A stretch of DNA of 64,000 nucleotides from Paludisphaera soli (GTDB lineage Bacteria > Planctomycetota > Planctomycetia > Isosphaerales > Isosphaeraceae). The DNA is taken from assembly GCF_011064595.1 (NCBI RefSeq), contig NZ_JAALJI010000002.1:186001-250000 (forward strand), given 5' to 3'. The notes beneath the pieces are model-generated. The model ran no database searches. It was given only the letters and a program-made list of their open reading frames with translations, and was not told where the DNA came from. Position 1 is the stretch's first letter. Each line of letters opens with the position of its first letter. The translations under genes and the position numbers were made by a program. Of the stretch, positions 8,015 through 14,949 are shown one piece after another.

Positions 8015-9979
8015 TCAACGCCCGTCGGCGACCCGCAGCGTCGCCCCGGGGGCGGCGTCGAAGGGCCGAGCGGGCTCCAGCACGATGCTGAAATCATGCA
8101 CGAGGAACCCCGCGCCGCCCACGAAGAAGTCCAGATTCTCGGCGACGTCCAGGTTGTAGACCGGCTCCGTCGGGCCGGGCTCGACCGCCGCGACGACGCG
8201 CGTCCCGCCCAGGGCCCGCACCGCGTCGCCGGGCTTCAGGTCGCGAGCCATCGTCCAGCCCTTCCCCGGCGACCAGAAACGGTGGATCCCGGTCGCGGTG
8301 ACCGTCTCGGACCCCAGGGTCAGCCTCAGGGTCTTCACCGGCGGATTGCGATGGGTCGCCAGCACGGGCTTGTACGACGCCGCGCCCGTCTCCACGTCCT
8401 GCGAGAGCACGAGGTCGCCGACCTTCAGGGTCTCGATCGCCGCCGGGCCGGAGAGCGTGTGGACGGGCGTCCCGGCCGTGAAGCAGGCCCCGTGGCTCTC
8501 GGCCGAGAAGTCCGAAGGGATCCGGACGACGTCCGTGTAGGTCGGCTTCTCCGCGGGCGTCGACGACTGATAGGCGTAGCCGAGCTGGTCCTTCCACCAC
8601 CCCTTCCAGGCGTCCTGATCGTCGCCGAAGTCGCGACCGGTCGCGGACTTCACCACCGGCAGGACGCGATCGTTCACGTCGCGAATGCCGGCGTTGGTCC
8701 GCTCGATCATCGTGACGTCGGCCTTCAGGCTCTCCTGGGCCCGCCGCAGGCGAACGTCCTCCGCCTCGATCATCGAGGCGATCACCCGATCCCGCCGGAT
8801 CCCTTCGGCCAGGAAGCGGTCGGGTCCGGAGAGGCGCGGAGCCGGGGCCGCGGCCCCATTCGCCCCGGCGCGCGGATCCGGCGGAAGGTTGATCGGCGCC
8901 TGGGCGAGGAGCATGGGGCCGAGGCCGACCTGGAGGGGCACGTCGGCGGTGAAGAGTCGGACCGGTATCGGGTCGTCCATCGGCGGCAGCTGATAGAGCC
9001 GCTCGAGGTTGAACCGCTCCCCCTCGGCGAAGACGCCCCCCTCGGTGCTCCCGCGGACGATGGGCCTCACCTGGTAGCGGAAGGGCTTGTGGATCAGGTC
9101 GAGCAGCGGGTCCAGGTAGTCGCGCGTGTCGCGGCGGGCGAGCAGGTCGATGGCCAGGCCGCGGACGTCGGCGATCGGGCTCATGACCGCCAGCTCGGCC
9201 AGGGCGAGCGACGCCGCGCGGCCGTCGATCCGCGCGAAGGTCTCCGCGGCGCGACGCTGGAGCCGGGCGTCGTTGCGGACGAACACGTCCCAGATCGTCG
9301 GCACGGCGCCGGCGTCGGCGATCGCGTCGAGAGCCTCGGCCGACTTCGCACGACGCTCGGGGTCCTTGTCGAGATACCGGTCGCGGAGCTTCTCCAGGAC
9401 GGGCTTCCACCGCCGCGCGGCCAGGCGGCGGGCCTCGGCCCGGGCCTTCTCGGCGGCCAGGTCCTCGGGGAGGGACCAGCGGCCGTCGACTTTCTTGTAG
9501 CCGAGCTTCCTCCAGGCGGCGTCGCGGCCCGGGTCCAGCCGCACGACCGCCCGATAGTGCGCCGAGGACTGGGCGTCGAGCCCGTTCTCGTCGCACCAAC
9601 GGGCCAGCTTGTGCTGCGCGTCGGCCGTGTCGGCGGCGGCCGCGCGTCGGGCCAGATAGTCCTGCATCACAGCCCTGGCGCGCGGGTCGTCCTCCAGGGC
9701 GGCGCGGACGTCCTCGGGCCGGGCCCACCCGCCCTCGTGGGCGACCATCCCCAGCAGCCCCCGGGCGGCCGCGTTCTCGGGGTCGATCATCACGGCGCGC
9801 GTCAGGTGCTTGAGCCGTTCGGGCGCCATCCCCCGGCCCTCGCACCAGAGCGCCATCGCCACGTGGGCGCCGGCGTCGCGTCCCAGGGCGGCGGCCGCTT
9901 CGCGGTACGCCTGGAGGTCGTCGGCCGAAGGCCGGGGCTGGCTCGCCAACGCCGCGGCCAGGAGGATCGTGGTGACCAT
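8015..9979 (-). CDS. secreted repeat protein with C-terminal Hint (hedgehog/intein) domain
   Basis: The 654-residue product starts at ATG 9979 (GAGAGGA about 10 bases upstream) with a short signal peptide, MVTTILLAAALASQPRPS. Residues ~20-200 hold helical repeats of the planctomycete type containing LDP and WC-E-GL motifs, followed by a HEAT-like helical region with FVRNDARLQRRAAETFARID. The end is a Hint domain from C499 (ACFTAGTPVHTLSG) to about residue 629 (GGAGFLVHD), then a 25-residue tail. Hint domains self-cleave by an N-S acyl shift at the first Cys. Here the usual C-terminal Asn is Asp (VHD), and the tail is very short, so any product is a small peptide rather than a toxin domain. 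The role is unknown. Start choice is good because upstream residues are not signal-like. Confidence 0.75.
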   Translation of the reverse strand: MVTTILLAAALASQPRPSADDLQAYREAAAALGRDAGAHVAMALWCEGRGMAPERLKHLTRAVMIDPENAAARGLLGMVAHEGGWARPEDVRAALEDDPRARAVMQDYLARRAAAADTADAQHKLARWCDENGLDAQSSAHYRAVVRLDPGRDAAWRKLGYKKVDGRWSLPEDLAAEKARAEARRLAARRWKPVLEKLRDRYLDKDPERRAKSAEALDAIADAGAVPTIWDVFVRNDARLQRRAAETFARIDGRAASLALAELAVMSPIADVRGLAIDLLARRDTRDYLDPLLDLIHKPFRYQVRPIVRGSTEGGVFAEGERFNLERLYQLPPMDDPIPVRLFTADVPLQVGLGPMLLAQAPINLPPDPRAGANGAAAPAPRLSGPDRFLAEGIRRDRVIASMIEAEDVRLRRAQESLKADVTMIERTNAGIRDVNDRVLPVVKSATGRDFGDDQDAWKGWWKDQLGYAYQSSTPAEKPTYTDVVRIPSDFSAESHGACFTAGTPVHTLSGPAAIETLKVGDLVLSQDVETGAASYKPVLATHRNPPVKTLRLTLGSETVTATGIHRFWSPGKGWTMARDLKPGDAVRALGGTRVVAAVEPGPTEPVYNLDVAENLDFFVGGAGFLVHDFSIVLEPARPFDAAPGATLRVADGR

Positions 9980-10043
9980 TGAAGATCGTCCTCTCTGTTG
10001 CGAGATGAGGCGCGGACGGCGCCGCAAGGTCCGGGGCCCCCCA

Positions 10044-10072
10044 ATCATAGGCGACATCCTAGGGGATTCGAA
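10044..10072 (-). promoter_or_regulatory. candidate promoter for the Hint-domain gene
   Basis: The minus strand reads TATGAT (10044-10049), a 5/6 match to the -10 box, with TTCGAA 17 bases upstream (10067-10072), a weak -35. It lies about 65 bases before the ATG at 9979. The -35 overlaps the inverted repeat at 10062-10086. Confidence 0.4.
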
Positions 10073-10086
10073 CACAATAAATCCCC
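10062..10086. promoter_or_regulatory. inverted repeat GGGGATT-N11-AATCCCC, candidate operator
   Basis: Perfect 7-base arms (10062-10068 and 10080-10086) flank an AT-rich 11-base centre between the divergent Hint and TPR genes. The spacing places the half-sites about 1.7 helical turns apart, as in many dimeric regulator sites. It overlaps the putative -35 of the Hint gene. Confidence 0.4.
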
Positions 10087-10175
10087 GATTTCCCCCGACC
10101 TCCGACGCGCCCGGCCCCGCCGCGACGCCGCCCGGGCCGAGGCCGACGGGAGTTGCGCGCCAGGCGGCTGTCGCC

Positions 10176-10205
10176 TTGACCGACCGCCCGTCGAAACACT
10201 AAGAT
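10176..10205 (+). promoter_or_regulatory. promoter for the TPR membrane protein gene
   Basis: TTGACC (10176-10181) and TAAGAT (10200-10205) are separated by 18 bases. The match is 5/6 and 4/6 to consensus. Transcription would start near 10212, about 65 bases before the ATG at 10279. Confidence 0.55.
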
Positions 10206-10278
10206 CCTGTTTGGTTTAAGGCCCGAACGTCGGAGTCCGTCTCGCGGGGACCGCGAGCCAGGGCGCGAGGTGAGCAGG

Positions 10279-11415
10279 ATGAAGAACGAACCGTCCCCGA
10301 TCCATTCCCCCGGCGCGACCCACCCCGCTCGACACCAGTTCGAGCACGCGACGCCGACGGTGATCCACGACCCGGAACAGGACATGACGCTCCTGGCCCG
10401 GTGGGTGCACCGGGCCATGAAGGACCCGCTCAAGTTCTGGGGCTCGATCGGCGCTGTGGTCGTCGCGGTCCTGGCCCTGGTGATCGCCGCCAACACCCTG
10501 GGCTCGCGCGGCGGCGGCGAGGCCGAGGTCTGGACGCGGCTCGACGAGGCCAAGACCGCCGACGACCGGCTCGCGATCGCCAAGGCGAACCCGCAATCGC
10601 CGGCCGCCCCCTGGGCCACCCTCCAGGCCGCCTCGCAGCTCTACCAGTCCGGCGTCGCCGACCTCCCCAACAACTCCGACGCGGCGCTCCCGACCCTGAA
10701 GAAGGCCCTCGACCTGTACGACCAGCTCGCCAAGGCGGAGCCCAAAGATTCGCCGATCGCCGTCGCCGCCGCCTTCGGCAAGGCCCGGACTCTCGAAGCC
10801 CGCAACGAACTCCCCAAGGCCGTCGACCAGTACAAGCTCGTCGCCGAGACCTGGCCTGACGCCGCCGAGGCCGTCGAGGCCAAGAAGCTCGCCGAGGAAT
10901 TGCAGAAGCCCGAAGCCGCGGCCTTCTACAAGGACCTCTACGCCTTCAAGCCGACCCGGGTCAGCCTCCCCCCGCTGGGGAGCGAGACCCTCGACTTCCC
11001 CCCCGTCGTCCCCTCCCCGACCGACGCCGACGCCCCGGCCGAGGGCGGCCTCCTGATCCCCCCGCCGCCCCCCTCCGCCGACGCCCCCAAGGCCGAAGAG
11101 CCGAAGCCCGAGGCCCCCGCCGCGCCGGCCGCGCAGCCCAAGGCCGAGGAGACCCCGGCCGCGACGACCAAGGTTGAAGAGCCCAAGGCCGAGGCACCGA
11201 AGGCCGAAGAGCCCAAGGCCGAGGCGCCCGCCGAGGCCCCCAAGCCGGAAACCACCGCCGCCGAGCCCAAGGTCGAGGAGCTCAAGCCGGAGACTCCGGC
11301 CGAGGTGCCCGCCGAGGCCCCCAAGGCTGAGGCACCCGCCGAGACCCCCAAGGTCGAGGAGCCCAAGGCCGAGGCACCTGCCGAAGCGCCCAAGGTCGAG
11401 GAGCCCAAGGCCTGA
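10279..11415 (+). CDS. single-pass membrane protein with TPR-like domain and long Ala/Pro/Lys/Glu tail
   Basis: The 378-residue protein has a ~50-residue cytoplasmic N-terminus, one membrane helix at about 54-74 (FWGSIGAVVVAVLALVIA), and an extracytoplasmic helical domain at ~80-215 whose pattern (SQLYQSGVADL, AAFGKARTLEARNEL) resembles tetratricopeptide repeats. Overall this looks like the YfgM/TolA-type topology. The last ~130 residues are low complexity, built from variants of KAEEPKAEAPAEAP. ATG 10279 is preferred over a GTG three codons upstream because GAGCAGG sits correctly before it. A good promoter lies 75 bases upstream. The rluA-family gene begins 28 bases after the stop and is probably co-transcribed. 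The role is unknown; envelope or periplasmic scaffolding is a reasonable guess. Confidence 0.75.
   Translation: MKNEPSPIHSPGATHPARHQFEHATPTVIHDPEQDMTLLARWVHRAMKDPLKFWGSIGAVVVAVLALVIAANTLGSRGGGEAEVWTRLDEAKTADDRLAIAKANPQSPAAPWATLQAASQLYQSGVADLPNNSDAALPTLKKALDLYDQLAKAEPKDSPIAVAAAFGKARTLEARNELPKAVDQYKLVAETWPDAAEAVEAKKLAEELQKPEAAAFYKDLYAFKPTRVSLPPLGSETLDFPPVVPSPTDADAPAEGGLLIPPPPPSADAPKAEEPKPEAPAAPAAQPKAEETPAATTKVEEPKAEAPKAEEPKAEAPAEAPKPETTAAEPKVEELKPETPAEVPAEAPKAEAPAETPKVEEPKAEAPAEAPKVEEPKA
11090..11412 (+). repeat. degenerate tandem coding repeat (PKAEEP/AEAPAEAPK units)
   Basis: A run of imperfect 9-24 base units such as GAGGAGCCCAAGGCCGAG encodes the Ala/Pro/Lys/Glu tail of the TPR protein. 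It opens long frames on both strands that are not genes. Length variation between strains would be expected. Confidence 0.7.
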
Positions 11416-11443
11416 CTTCCTCCCGAAGCCGGCGGCCCCCGCG

Positions 11444-12517
11444 ATGTCCATGAACCCGACCCCGACCGACCTGGAGCCGCCCGAACCGAACGAGGCGGAG
11501 ACGCCGCTGTCCGAGACTCCCCAGGAGTTCGAGGTCAAGCCGCGCACCGACGGCAAGCGGATCGACGCCTACCTGGCCAGCCGGTTCATCGACTACTCCC
11601 GGACCGTGCTCCAGAAGATCATCGAGGCCGGCGCGGTCGAGGTGAACGGCCGCGCCGTGCGGACCTCGTACAAGATCCGCTCCGGCGATCGGGTCAAGGT
11701 CTGGCTGCCGCCGCTGCACGACACGACGCCGGCGGCCGAAGACATTCCGATCGAGGTCGTCTACGAGGACGAGCATCTGACGGTCGTCAACAAGCCGGCC
11801 GACATGGTCACTCACCCGTCGCGCGGGAACTGGCGGGGGACGATGGTCAACGCCATCCAGCACCATTACGACCAGCTCTCGACCCTCGCCGGGGAGGACC
11901 GCCCCGGGATCGTCCACAGGCTCGACCGCGACACGACGGGGCTGCTCGTCGTGGTCAAGGACGACCTCGCCCACCGCCGCCTGGCCCTCCAGTTCGAGCA
12001 TCGGACGGTCAACAAGGAATACCTCGCGCTCGTGTACGGCGTCCCCGAACGCGACAGCGACTACATCGAGCGGCCGATCGGCTACCACCCCACGATCCGC
12101 GAACGCATGGCCGTCCGCGAGATCGCCGAGGGGGGCCGCGAGGCGGTCACCTTCTACGAGATCCTGGAACGCTTCCGCGGCTACGCCCTGGTGAAGTGCA
12201 AGCCGCGGACCGGCCGCACCCACCAGATCCGCGTCCACCTGGCCAGCATCGGCCACCCGATCGTGGCCGACAAGGCCTACTCCGGCCGCAATCGACTCAC
12301 CCTGGCCGACCTGGAAGTCCCCGGGGCCGACCCCGACGCCCTCGACTCCTCGCTGATCGACCGCCAGGCGCTCCACGCCTTCGCCCTGCGGTTCGCCCAC
12401 CCGATGACCGAACAGCCCATCGAGCTGTCCGCCCCCCTCCCCCCCGACATGGCCCGAGCCCTGGCCGCCCTCCGCGAACACCGCATGCCGACGGCCCCGC
12501 CCAAACGAGGCCGTTGA
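11444..12517 (+). CDS. RluA-family 23S rRNA pseudouridine synthase (RluD-like)
   Basis: Isomerises uridine to pseudouridine in rRNA, most likely 23S. The 357-residue product has an N-terminal S4 RNA-binding domain at about 35-90 (RIDAYLASRFIDYSRTVLQKII, split here by normal S4 spacing) and a catalytic RluA domain with the HRLDRDTTGLL motif containing the catalytic Asp. Downstream RTGRTHQIRVHLASIGHPI is the second family signature. An ATG at 11444 starts the protein; the frame stays open upstream only because of the repeat in the preceding gene. It follows the TPR protein by 28 bases and is probably in the same transcript. Target site specificity (RluD or RluC type) cannot be decided from sequence alone. 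Confidence 0.9.
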   Translation: MSMNPTPTDLEPPEPNEAETPLSETPQEFEVKPRTDGKRIDAYLASRFIDYSRTVLQKIIEAGAVEVNGRAVRTSYKIRSGDRVKVWLPPLHDTTPAAEDIPIEVVYEDEHLTVVNKPADMVTHPSRGNWRGTMVNAIQHHYDQLSTLAGEDRPGIVHRLDRDTTGLLVVVKDDLAHRRLALQFEHRTVNKEYLALVYGVPERDSDYIERPIGYHPTIRERMAVREIAEGGREAVTFYEILERFRGYALVKCKPRTGRTHQIRVHLASIGHPIVADKAYSGRNRLTLADLEVPGADPDALDSSLIDRQALHAFALRFAHPMTEQPIELSAPLPPDMARALAALREHRMPTAPPKRGR

Positions 12518-12665
12518 GCAACATCCGCTCGCCGACGCCCCCTCTCGGCCCACACTCTCCTTCAAGGGATGCCGCGCGCGGCGGTCCCTGCGAGTTCGTC
12601 CCCGAACGCTCGATCCGATCAGGCCGCCAACCTTGAAGCGTCGGGAATACCCACGCAAAGCGCGC

Positions 12666-12680
12666 CGAACGAAGCCAATT
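12666..12680 (+). repeat. short interspersed repeat CGAACGAAGCCAATT, copy 1
   Basis: Identical over 15 bases to a second copy 90 bases downstream. It resembles the AACGAACCCAATT-type repeats I associate with Isosphaeraceae intergenic regions, where spurious frames read NEPNF or ERTQF. Confidence 0.55.
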
Positions 12681-12755
12681 CACGGCACCGAAATTCTGTC
12701 TTGAGTTATTATTCCAAAACGATTTACGTCGATTGGGTCCGTTTTATGTGTGGCG

Positions 12756-12770
12756 CGAACGAAGCCAATT
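12756..12770 (+). repeat. short interspersed repeat CGAACGAAGCCAATT, copy 2
   Basis: Second exact 15-base copy. Between the copies, bases 12731-12743 read GATTGGGTCCGTT, whose reverse complement AACGGACCCAATC is a degenerate inverted copy of the same unit. Confidence 0.55.
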
Positions 12771-12991
12771 TCGGGAGGCTCCTCGCGAGTCTCAAAGCAC
12801 GGGAGCCCGCCGTCGCCGAGGGCGGGTCGTGCCGAGGGGAGGGGTCGCGAGGGGATCCGACGTGGCCATTTCCGAACGCGGGGCGATCGGCAGTTCTGAC
12901 CCGGGCTCGGCCCCTGTACACTGGTCGGTTCGGTCTTCCCGCGACGTCGGCGGGAAGCCTCCTGAGCCCGCGTCTCTTCTGGAGTATCCCC

Positions 12992-13912
12992 ATGCCAGGG
13001 CCGCTGTCGGGACTGATCCCCGCCCCTCACACCCCGTTCCTGCCGGACGGCGGCCTGAACCTGGAAGCCGTCCCGCTCCAGGCCGCGCTGCTGCGGGAGT
13101 CGGGGCTCGATTCGGTGTTCATCGGCGGGACGACCGGCGAGTGGGCCTCGATGAGTTCCGACGAGCGGAGGGGGCTCGCCGAGGCCTGGGTCGCGGCCGA
13201 CGGCGGCTCTTTCCGCGTGGCTGTCCACGTCGGCGGCAACTGCCGGGCCGAGGCCGTGGCGTTGGCCTCGCACGCCAGGCAGGTCGGGGCGAAGGCCGTG
13301 GCGGCGATCTTCCCCAGCTACTATCGGCCCGAGACGATCCGGGATTTCGTCGAGTTCTGCGTCCCGATCGCCGCCGCCGCAGCCCCCTTGCCGTTCTACT
13401 TCTACGACTTCCCGGCGATGACCGGCGTCCGGTTCCCCATGTCGGACTGCCTCCGCGAGGGCAAGCTCCGGATCCCGACGCTCCGGGGCCTGAAGTTCTC
13501 CAACAACGACTGGCTGGAGTTCCAGGAGTGCATCCGGCTCGACGGCGGCGCGTTCGACGCCCTGCTCGGGGCCGACGAGTGCTACCTGGCCGGCCTGAGC
13601 ATGGGCTTCGCGGGGACGATCGGCAACACCTACAACTTCGCGGCCCCGGTCTACCACCGGATCCGCGAGGCCTTCCAGAAGGGGGACTTCGAGGCCGCCC
13701 GCCGGGAGCAGGGCCATTCGATCGACCTGGTGAAGGCCCTGGCCGCGTTCGGCTTCCTGGCCGCGTCGAAGGCCGCGATGGCGATGGTCGGCGTCGACTG
13801 CGGCCCGGTCCGCCTGCCGGTCCGCGAACTGACCCGCGACCAGAAGCTGGCGCTCTGGGAGCGGCTGTCGCCGCTCGACGTCTTCCCCCGGCCGCTCCGC
13901 AAGCCGGAGTGA
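12992..13912 (+). CDS. dihydrodipicolinate synthase / N-acetylneuraminate lyase family aldolase
   Basis: A class I aldolase TIM barrel of 306 residues. It has the GGTTGE phosphate/pyruvate loop at 45-50, the catalytic tyrosine in the YFYDFP segment (Y138), and the Schiff-base lysine K168 in RGLKFSNND. The family condenses or cleaves pyruvate with an aldehyde. The YFYDFPAMTG context and lack of a lysine-operon neighbour suggest the sialic-acid-lyase or sugar-acid branch rather than DapA. DapB in this window is 15 kb away and is not linked. I chose ATG 12992; the upstream in-frame extension runs through the repeat-containing spacer and is not protein-like. The following DUF1080 gene is convergent, 27 bases away. 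Confidence 0.85.
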   Translation: MPGPLSGLIPAPHTPFLPDGGLNLEAVPLQAALLRESGLDSVFIGGTTGEWASMSSDERRGLAEAWVAADGGSFRVAVHVGGNCRAEAVALASHARQVGAKAVAAIFPSYYRPETIRDFVEFCVPIAAAAAPLPFYFYDFPAMTGVRFPMSDCLREGKLRIPTLRGLKFSNNDWLEFQECIRLDGGAFDALLGADECYLAGLSMGFAGTIGNTYNFAAPVYHRIREAFQKGDFEAARREQGHSIDLVKALAAFGFLAASKAAMAMVGVDCGPVRLPVRELTRDQKLALWERLSPLDVFPRPLRKPE

Positions 13913-13939
13913 CCGAGGGGGCGGCGGCCGGCGGCCGGC

Positions 13940-14743
13940 TCAGTCCTCCAGCGGCAGGATCTCGACCTTGCGGAACTCGACCGGGTGCGACTCCGCTTGA
14001 AGCGCGATCCAGCCGCCGGCCAGGTCCTTCCGGCCGTCCTTGATGAGCGCGGCGCCGTCCGGGTCATTGGGGTCGAGCTGCGGCTTCTCGTACTCCATGA
14101 CCAGCTCGCCGTCGACGTAGTTCTTGATCGGCCCGAAGCCGTGGCACTCGACCTCGACGGTCACCCACTCGTCGCCCCGGATCGTCTTCGACTTCGACTC
14201 GGTGCAGTGCTGGGTGACCAGCTTGCCGTCCATCGTGTAGACCGTCCCGGGCGAGCAGACGTTGGCCGTGGGCCGCTTGCCGCGCTCGCCGCCTCCCAGG
14301 AACTGGATCTCCAGCGAGGCGGGGAACTCCTGGTCCTTCCGCATGGTGGTCGGGTCCTGGCTGTAGAGCATGGCCCCGCTGTTGCGGAAGGCCCAGCCCG
14401 GGCCCTTGGGGCACTGCTCGCCGACGAATCGATACTCGACCTTGAGCCGGTATTTCGAGAACGGCGCGTGGTAGAACAGGTGGCCGAACTCGCCGCCGAA
14501 CGCGTCCCACTTGTCGTAGGAGACCTTGAGGACGCCGTCCTCGACCCGGAACGTGTCCCGATAGTTCTCGCCCAGGGGGCTCCCGGTGAACTTGGGGATC
14601 CAGCCGTCGAGGCTCTTGCCGTCGAAAAGGCTGATCCAGCGGCCCGGCTCGGCCGGGGCCGGGGTCTGGCCCGTGGCGGGAGGGGCGGACTGGGCGATGG
14701 CGAGGGCCAGGCCGATCGCGAGCGGAAGACGGGAACCGGGCAT
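13940..14743 (-). CDS. secreted DUF1080 (3-keto-disaccharide hydrolase-like) protein
   Basis: DUF1080 proteins are jellyroll (concanavalin-like) domains greatly expanded in planctomycetes; some hydrolyse 3-keto-glycosides. The 267-residue product has a signal peptide (LPLAIGLALAIAQSAPPATG) and the family hallmark WISLFDGKSLDGW near residue 36. Further hallmarks are GPGWAFRNSGAMLYSQ and the C-terminal GWIALQAESHPVEFRKVEI. AGGAG lies nine bases before the ATG. The gene is divergent from the WD40 kinase and shares with it a 206-base spacer carrying strong inverted repeats. It probably acts in the periplasm on sugars. A second DUF1080 protein is at 62.6 kb. Confidence 0.88.
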   Translation of the reverse strand: MPGSRLPLAIGLALAIAQSAPPATGQTPAPAEPGRWISLFDGKSLDGWIPKFTGSPLGENYRDTFRVEDGVLKVSYDKWDAFGGEFGHLFYHAPFSKYRLKVEYRFVGEQCPKGPGWAFRNSGAMLYSQDPTTMRKDQEFPASLEIQFLGGGERGKRPTANVCSPGTVYTMDGKLVTQHCTESKSKTIRGDEWVTVEVECHGFGPIKNYVDGELVMEYEKPQLDPNDPDGAALIKDGRKDLAGGWIALQAESHPVEFRKVEILPLED

Positions 14744-14847
14744 GGGCGGACGCTCCTGTAGCGGGACGGGGAGGGACTCGGACGGCCCATCTTCGCCCCC
14801 CGGGCGGCGGGAATCCAGGGGCGGGGCCGTCGTTACTCGCCGGCACC

Positions 14848-14876
14848 TTGATGATCGATTGAAAGCCGTTCATACT
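14848..14876 (+). promoter_or_regulatory. candidate promoter for the WD40 kinase gene
   Basis: TTGATG (14848-14853), a 17-base spacer and CATACT (14871-14876) match the consensus 4/6 and 4/6. The -10 is overlapped by the inverted repeat starting at 14874. The start would be near 14883, 67 bases before the ATG. Confidence 0.4.
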
Positions 14877-14899
14877 TGTTGAAAACAAGTTTCAATCGA
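14855..14899. promoter_or_regulatory. nested inverted repeats, candidate operator of the WD40 kinase / DUF1080 divergent pair
   Basis: Outer arms TCGATTGAAA (14855-14864) and TTTCAATCGA (14890-14899) are perfect complements of 10 bases. Nested between them is a perfect 7-3-7 repeat, ACTTGTT-GAA-AACAAGT (14874-14890). The inner repeat spans the putative -10 and start site of the kinase promoter, the usual place for a repressor site. The whole element is AT-rich against a very GC-rich background. Confidence 0.5.
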
Positions 14900-14949
14900 A
14901 GCGGGTTCCTCCCGGACCTTCTCGACCTGCGGAAGCCGGAGGCCGGACG

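Larger units (their letters stand above)
12518..12991. other. 474-base gene-free stretch containing short AT-rich repeats
   Basis: No convincing gene is present. The central part (about 12690-12760) is markedly AT-rich for this window and is flanked by two copies of CGAACGAAGCCAATT. An inverted degenerate copy lies between them. The last ~100 bases before the aldolase gene are ordinary GC-rich leader. I see no clear promoter. Confidence 0.6.

Noticed and set aside
5288-9982. Very long open frame on the plus strand opposite the histidine kinase and Hint genes
   Set aside because: Product is Arg/Gly/His-rich without a recognisable domain; it is the antisense shadow of two well-supported genes in GC-rich DNA.
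12569-12991. N-terminal extension of the aldolase gene through the repeat region
   Set aside because: In-frame but reads through AT-rich repeat DNA and gives a peptide unlike any aldolase N-terminus; the ATG at 12992 fits the family.
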